DNA of 7,719 bases from SFLA01 sp045533895. GTDB taxonomy: Bacteria > Bacillota > Clostridia > Oscillospirales > CAG-382. The first letter of the stretch is position 1. Each line of letters begins with the position of its first letter. Shown here in pieces: positions 4,882 to 7,719 of this stretch. The stretch is taken from assembly GCA_045533895.1 (NCBI GenBank), contig JAZSIT010000097.1, positions 1 through 7,719 of the forward strand, given 5' to 3'. The position numbers were made by a program, and so were the translations under genes. The notes under the pieces are model-generated. The model made no database searches. It saw only the letters and a program-made list of their open reading frames with translations, and was not told the DNA's origin.

Positions 4882-6276
4882 TTATTTCTTCTTTTTGGCA
4901 ACAACTATAATTATTACCACAACAGCAACAACTGCAACTACGCCGGCAACGATACCGATGATAACGCCGGTTGCGGGAACGTTGGTCTTTTCATCGCTGG
5001 TGGGCTCGGAAGAGTCGTCTTCAGAGGTTGCGGGAGCGGAAGATTCGTCAGCAGGTTCGGAAGAATCGTCTGCAGGTTCGGAAGAATCGTCTGCGGGAGT
5101 GGAAGTCTCGGGCTCGGAAACATCGGGAGTTTCTTCGGGAACATAGGAAGGATCAAAAGCGAAAGCGTTGAAGGTGATTTCTGCGCCTGCAACAGAGAAT
5201 ACGGTGAGCTTGTTTATTTCAACCAAGCCTTCTTCGTTGGTGCCCAGAAGCTCTGCCAGTTCATCGTAAGAAACAGCGCCCTTGTAGGTGCCGGGAAGCA
5301 GGTCGTTGGAGCCTGCCTGAATAGACGCGCCCTTAAACAACTGGTGGAAAGCGATTTCGTTTGCGCGGAGGCTGGTGGAGCCTACATCAAAGGTAAGGTC
5401 ATATACCAGATATGCGCCCTGACCGAGGAGAACGGGAACGGGGAGAGTTGCGTCTGCCCAAGGATAGTCGCCTGCAGCAGAGCCGCCTACAACTGTAACA
5501 CCATCGGTAGTTTCGATAGTGATATTGGAATCATTGACGGGAGTTTTTACCCAGAGGTCCTTGCAGTTTTCGAAGATATCGAACTTTTCTTCAAGTGCGC
5601 CGGGAACAACGGGAACTTCGGGTGCTTCGGGACGAACAGTGCCGATACCCTCAACTGCGTCTGCAGTACCAACGTAGAAGCGGTAAACGGTAACGGAAGA
5701 GCCGACGGGGCCTGCGAGAGCGTATGTAATATTATCAATACGGTGCATGCCGTCATCAAAAGTACCTGCATCGCCCTTGCCCTTTACGATATAATCGGCA
5801 AGAGACCAGATACCGTAGCCTTCGCCGCTTACCTTGCTGTAGGTTGCATAATCTGCGCTTTCCATAGAGGTGAGGAACAGATCTGCAAGTCCGCCGGAAG
5901 CAGCCTTGTCTTTGCGGGTGTAGTGAGCAACAGTTCCGCCGGTGCCGTTGAGGTTTGCGCCATCAGAAGAGCCGTAATCAAATACCACATAGCCTTTTCC
6001 TTCTTTAACGTTGAAGGGTTCGCCGGAATAAACGGTAGTGCCTTCAGCAAAAACAACGTTAACAACAGGTACGTTGCCGGTGATGGTGAAGGTAACGGAA
6101 CCGTCGTCGTTATAGGTTATTTCGCAATCGGTTGCGGTAACCTTGCCGTTTGCATCGTTAGCGGCGGGAAGAAGGTTGTGAATGATGGTGTCTGCTTCTG
6201 CTGCGGAAACACTGAAAGCGAATACGCTTGTGAGAACGAGAAGAAGCACAACGGAGATAGAAATCAGCTTTTTCAT
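4882..6276 (-). CDS. Secreted surface protein with VPATG-type C-terminal anchor
   Basis: Predicted 464-residue cell-surface protein of unknown ligand. In order: a signal peptide (1-26, MKK then a hydrophobic core, cleavage near VSA-A or SAA-E); a first beta-rich domain (about 40-205, with GKGYVVFDYG at 93-102); a Pro/Val/Glu linker (212-230); a second beta-rich domain (about 232-376, with GQGAYLVYDL at 285-294); an acidic Pro/Ser stalk (380-430) with PADDSSE units; VPATG (433-437); a 23-residue hydrophobic helix (438-460); and KKKK. The end has the layout of a sortase sorting signal, but with V in place of L or N, so a plain membrane anchor is also possible. No enzyme motif is visible; the domains could bind carbohydrate (inference). 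AAGGAG lies 8 bases before the ATG, and the gap to the upstream PerM-family gene is 22 bases, so the two are probably co-transcribed. Confidence 0.85.
   Translation of the reverse strand: MKKLISISVVLLLVLTSVFAFSVSAAEADTIIHNLLPAANDANGKVTATDCEITYNDDGSVTFTITGNVPVVNVVFAEGTTVYSGEPFNVKEGKGYVVFDYGSSDGANLNGTGGTVAHYTRKDKAASGGLADLFLTSMESADYATYSKVSGEGYGIWSLADYIVKGKGDAGTFDDGMHRIDNITYALAGPVGSSVTVYRFYVGTADAVEGIGTVRPEAPEVPVVPGALEEKFDIFENCKDLWVKTPVNDSNITIETTDGVTVVGGSAAGDYPWADATLPVPVLLGQGAYLVYDLTFDVGSTSLRANEIAFHQLFKGASIQAGSNDLLPGTYKGAVSYDELAELLGTNEEGLVEINKLTVFSVAGAEITFNAFAFDPSYVPEETPDVSEPETSTPADDSSEPADDSSEPADESSAPATSEDDSSEPTSDEKTNVPATGVIIGIVAGVVAVVAVVVIIIVVAKKKK
5030..5092 (-). repeat. 21-bp tandem repeat encoding the PADDSSE stalk
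   Basis: Units at 5051-5071 and 5072-5092 are identical; 5030-5050 is a diverged third copy. Each encodes seven residues of the stalk (residues 394-414: PADDSSE, PADDSSE, PADESSA). Related, more diverged sequence flanks both sides (5000-5020 and 5093-5113). Unit identity suggests recent slippage, so stalk length may vary among strains. Confidence 0.85.
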
Positions 6277-6298
6277 AATGATTACTCCTTATGTTTTT

Positions 6299-7459
6299 TT
6301 ATTTTTGCGCGGGCGGAACGGCGTTATTACCCTTTTCGTCCGTGTTTTCAGCATTTTCTTCGGATTTTTCCTGCTTTTTGAAATTGAAAAATCCGTCTTG
6401 TTTCAGCTTATTGTAAATAACCAAAGCTATGGGGAAGCCGAACAGACCCAAAACTCCGAATAGGCGGAGACCGATATACATGGATACCAGCGCAAGCAAG
6501 GGGTGCAGACCCACGCTTTTTCCCACGATTTTGGGCTCCAAAAACTGTCTGACCACCAAAATGATGACGTACAGCACCAAAAGCCCGACACCTAAGAAGT
6601 AATTTCCTCTTATAAGTTCAACAACGCCCCAAGGGATAACTATTGCGCCCGTGCCCAAAATAGGCATAATATCCACTATTGCGGTGAGCACCGCGATAAG
6701 GAAAGCGTACTTGACACCCAGAATGGTAAGTCCCACAAACATTTCCATAAAGGTTATCATCATAATAACGCCGTAAGCGCGGACAAAGAGCACTACTGCG
6801 GAAACCAACTGCTTTTTAATAGCCGACAAATGGTCGCCTACGGTTTTGGGGAATATGCTTAATACCGCCGTGTTTATGCGGTGATACTGAGCAACGAAAT
6901 AATACAAAGCAACGATACTGACCACCACGCCCACAACAATAGGCGGTACGATATTTATTACCGCGCTGATAGCGGGAATAACCACGCCGTTAAGGTCGGT
7001 AACCAGGGCGGTAGCAAATGAGGTAACGTATGAATCGATATTCTCCCACAGCTCCACAAGCTGCTCGCGGTAATCTATGAAAGGAATATATCCGTTAAGG
7101 GTATCTATAATTTCTTCGGCATAATCGGGGTTTCCGCGCATTTCGGAAAGAATGTCGCTTACCGTTTGGTAAAGGGTGTTAAGCTCGTTGTACACACGGT
7201 TTACCACCAGATAGCAAAGGAGCCCGACTATTCCCACCGTAAGCACAACAACTACGATAACGGTGAGCACACGGGGGATTTTGGTTTTTTTGCAAACAAA
7301 ATCAACAACGGGGTGCAAAACTATCGCAAGTATGTATGCGACAATAAAGGGAGTAAGCACGCCTGCCAGATATTTAACAAATACAAAAGCAACGGCGGCG
7401 CCGATAAGTATATAAGCCGCGGCAACAAGCACCCGTTTATATGTTTCTTTTGGCAGCAT
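6299..7459 (-). CDS. AI-2E / PerM-family membrane protein, YtvI-like
   Basis: Predicted 386-residue polytopic membrane protein of the AI-2E family transporter/PerM superfamily. An N-terminal pair of helices (about 10-52, with TPFIVAYILAIVLHP at 36-50) is followed by helix three (64-88), a soluble segment (89-158), and a C-terminal membrane block. That block carries the family motifs ALYYFVAQYHRI (184-195), AIVDIMPILGTG (260-271), RQFLEPKIVGKSVGLHPLLAL (304-324) and GFPIALVIYNKL (341-352). A charged, low-complexity cytoplasmic tail ends it (360-386). In spore formers the closest named relative is YtvI, linked to sporulation; substrates of the family are mostly undefined, and I infer only membrane transport or permease-like function. 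The start at 7459 has AAAGGGGG about 13 bases upstream, longer than usual; an ATG at 7472 is out of frame. The surface-protein gene follows after 22 bases. Confidence 0.9.
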   Translation of the reverse strand: MLPKETYKRVLVAAAYILIGAAVAFVFVKYLAGVLTPFIVAYILAIVLHPVVDFVCKKTKIPRVLTVIVVVVLTVGIVGLLCYLVVNRVYNELNTLYQTVSDILSEMRGNPDYAEEIIDTLNGYIPFIDYREQLVELWENIDSYVTSFATALVTDLNGVVIPAISAVINIVPPIVVGVVVSIVALYYFVAQYHRINTAVLSIFPKTVGDHLSAIKKQLVSAVVLFVRAYGVIMMITFMEMFVGLTILGVKYAFLIAVLTAIVDIMPILGTGAIVIPWGVVELIRGNYFLGVGLLVLYVIILVVRQFLEPKIVGKSVGLHPLLALVSMYIGLRLFGVLGLFGFPIALVIYNKLKQDGFFNFKKQEKSEENAENTDEKGNNAVPPAQK

Positions 7460-7510
7460 GTAAGGAAAACATCCCCCTTTCGCGAAAAATTTCCTTTGTA
7501 AAAAAAACTA

Positions 7511-7539
7511 TTGACAACCCGGCTTTGTTGTGGTATTAT
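7511..7539 (+). promoter_or_regulatory. tRNA-Glu promoter
   Basis: Consensus TTGACA (7511-7516), a 17-base spacer and TATTAT (7534-7539). The tRNA begins 12 bases after the -10, as expected for a stable RNA gene with a very short leader. Confidence 0.9.
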
Positions 7540-7564
7540 ACCTTCTGCAAGGCCTGTTAGTCAA
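7535..7564 (-). promoter_or_regulatory. Promoter for the PerM/surface-protein operon, overlapping the tRNA promoter
   Basis: On the minus strand TTGACT (complement of 7559-7564), an 18-base spacer and a perfect TATAAT (complement of 7535-7540). The -35 lies inside the tRNA-Glu gene and the -10 is the same dyad, GGTATTATACC, used by the tRNA promoter. Predicted start near 7528, leader about 68 bases. Confidence 0.6.
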
Positions 7565-7625
7565 GTGGTCAAGACGTCGCCCTCTCACGGCGAAGGCAGG
7601 GGTTCGACTCCCCTACGGGTCACCA
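7551..7625 (+). tRNA. tRNA-Glu (anticodon CTC)
   Basis: A full cloverleaf is visible. Acceptor stem GGCCTGT (7551-7557) pairs with ACGGGTC (7615-7621) with two G-U pairs. The D stem is GTC/GAC (7560-7562, 7573-7575). The anticodon stem TCGCC/GGCGA (7577-7581, 7589-7593) holds loop CTCTCAC with anticodon CTC at 7584-7586, reading GAG. The T arm is AGGGG/CCCCT (7598-7602, 7610-7614) with loop TTCGACT. The discriminator is A7622 and CCA is encoded (7623-7625). Overall sequence matches bacterial tRNA-Glu. Confidence 0.97.
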
Positions 7626-7630
7626 GAAAA

Positions 7631-7660
7631 ACATCCGAACTCTGTTCGGGTGTTTTTTTA
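7631..7660 (+). terminator. Rho-independent terminator of tRNA-Glu
   Basis: ACATCCGAAC (7631-7640) pairs with GTTCGGGTGT (7644-7653), with one G-U pair and a TCT loop, followed by a T-run to 7659. It begins 5 bases after the tRNA CCA end. Confidence 0.92.
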
Positions 7661-7686
7661 TTTTTACGTTGGAAAAAAACGAATAT

Positions 7687-7719
7687 CGGAAGCTTTTTGT
7701 CATGGGCAAAAAGCAACCG
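7687..7719. other. Hairpin cut by the right edge
   Basis: GCTTTTTG (7692-7699) pairs perfectly with CAAAAAGC (7707-7714) around TCATGGG. Extending outward, CGG (7687-7689) pairs with CCG (7717-7719) past two mismatched positions. An ATG at 7702 lies in the loop with only a weak GGAAG upstream, so a gene start here is not supported. Confidence 0.4.

Noticed and set aside
4846..6381. Plus-strand open frame of 511 codons
   Set aside because: It is antisense to the surface-protein gene and has Cys/Gly/Asn-rich, unnatural composition; the minus strand has a signal peptide, repeats, anchor and ribosome binding site.
7460..7500. Attenuator in the PerM-family leader
   Set aside because: AAGGAAA near 7494 can pair with TTTCCTT near 7462 around the ribosome binding site, but the stem is only about 7 bp with a long loop and no alternative structure or T-run supports regulation.

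Overview
The window looks like a chromosomal stretch from a low-to-moderate GC Gram-positive bacterium, most likely a gut-type Clostridia (Oscillospiraceae/Ruminococcaceae-like). This rests on strong AAGGAG-type ribosome binding sites, TTGACA/TATAAT promoters, a YtvI/PerM-type membrane protein, a TIGR04086-like and a TIGR02206/YwaF-like membrane protein, a P-loop ATPase resembling the Firmicutes family PRK06851, and a surface protein with a sortase-like C-terminus. Intergenic gaps carry TGTAGGG-initiated hairpins of a kind I associate with Clostridia. The taxonomic call is inference; there is no rRNA or marker gene to fix it.

Layout, left to right. 1-243: gene-free edge with a terminator for the minus-strand gene and a compound hairpin. 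244-978 (minus): a GlmU-type uridylyltransferase domain without the acetyltransferase half. 979-1065: intergenic region with two face-to-face promoters serving this gene and the next. 1066-2085 (plus): a duplicated P-loop ATPase whose second P-loop is degenerate. 2135-2560 (plus): a four-helix membrane protein, probably co-transcribed with it. 2561-2843: repeats, including a near-perfect 51-nt hairpin and a heptad tandem repeat. 2844-3623 (plus): a YwaF/TIGR02206-like polytopic membrane protein followed by its terminator. 3624-4003: 380 bases without a gene, holding a second copy of the dispersed repeat, a terminator-like hairpin, and a strong promoter with a dyad in its spacer. 4004-4825 (plus): a putative lipoprotein of unknown function. 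4840-4863: a bidirectional terminator between convergent genes. 4882-6276 (minus): a secreted, probably wall- or membrane-anchored surface protein. 6299-7459 (minus): an AI-2E/PerM/YtvI-family membrane protein just upstream of it, likely in the same operon. 7511-7564: two opposed promoters sharing a symmetric -10. 7551-7625 (plus): tRNA-Glu(CTC), with its terminator. The last 50 bases hold a hairpin cut by the window edge.

The genes do not form a recognisable pathway or defence system. Most are housekeeping or envelope functions: nucleotide-sugar synthesis, four membrane proteins counting the anchored surface protein, and one lipoprotein. I see no phage, insertion-sequence, CRISPR or toxin-antitoxin module. 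The most unusual content is non-coding: dispersed hairpin elements that share sequence across two gaps, near-identical hairpins bracketing the lipoprotein gene, and two divergent gene pairs driven by overlapping promoters. Among the proteins, the half-dead ATPase and the two-gene PerM/surface-protein operon deserve a second look.
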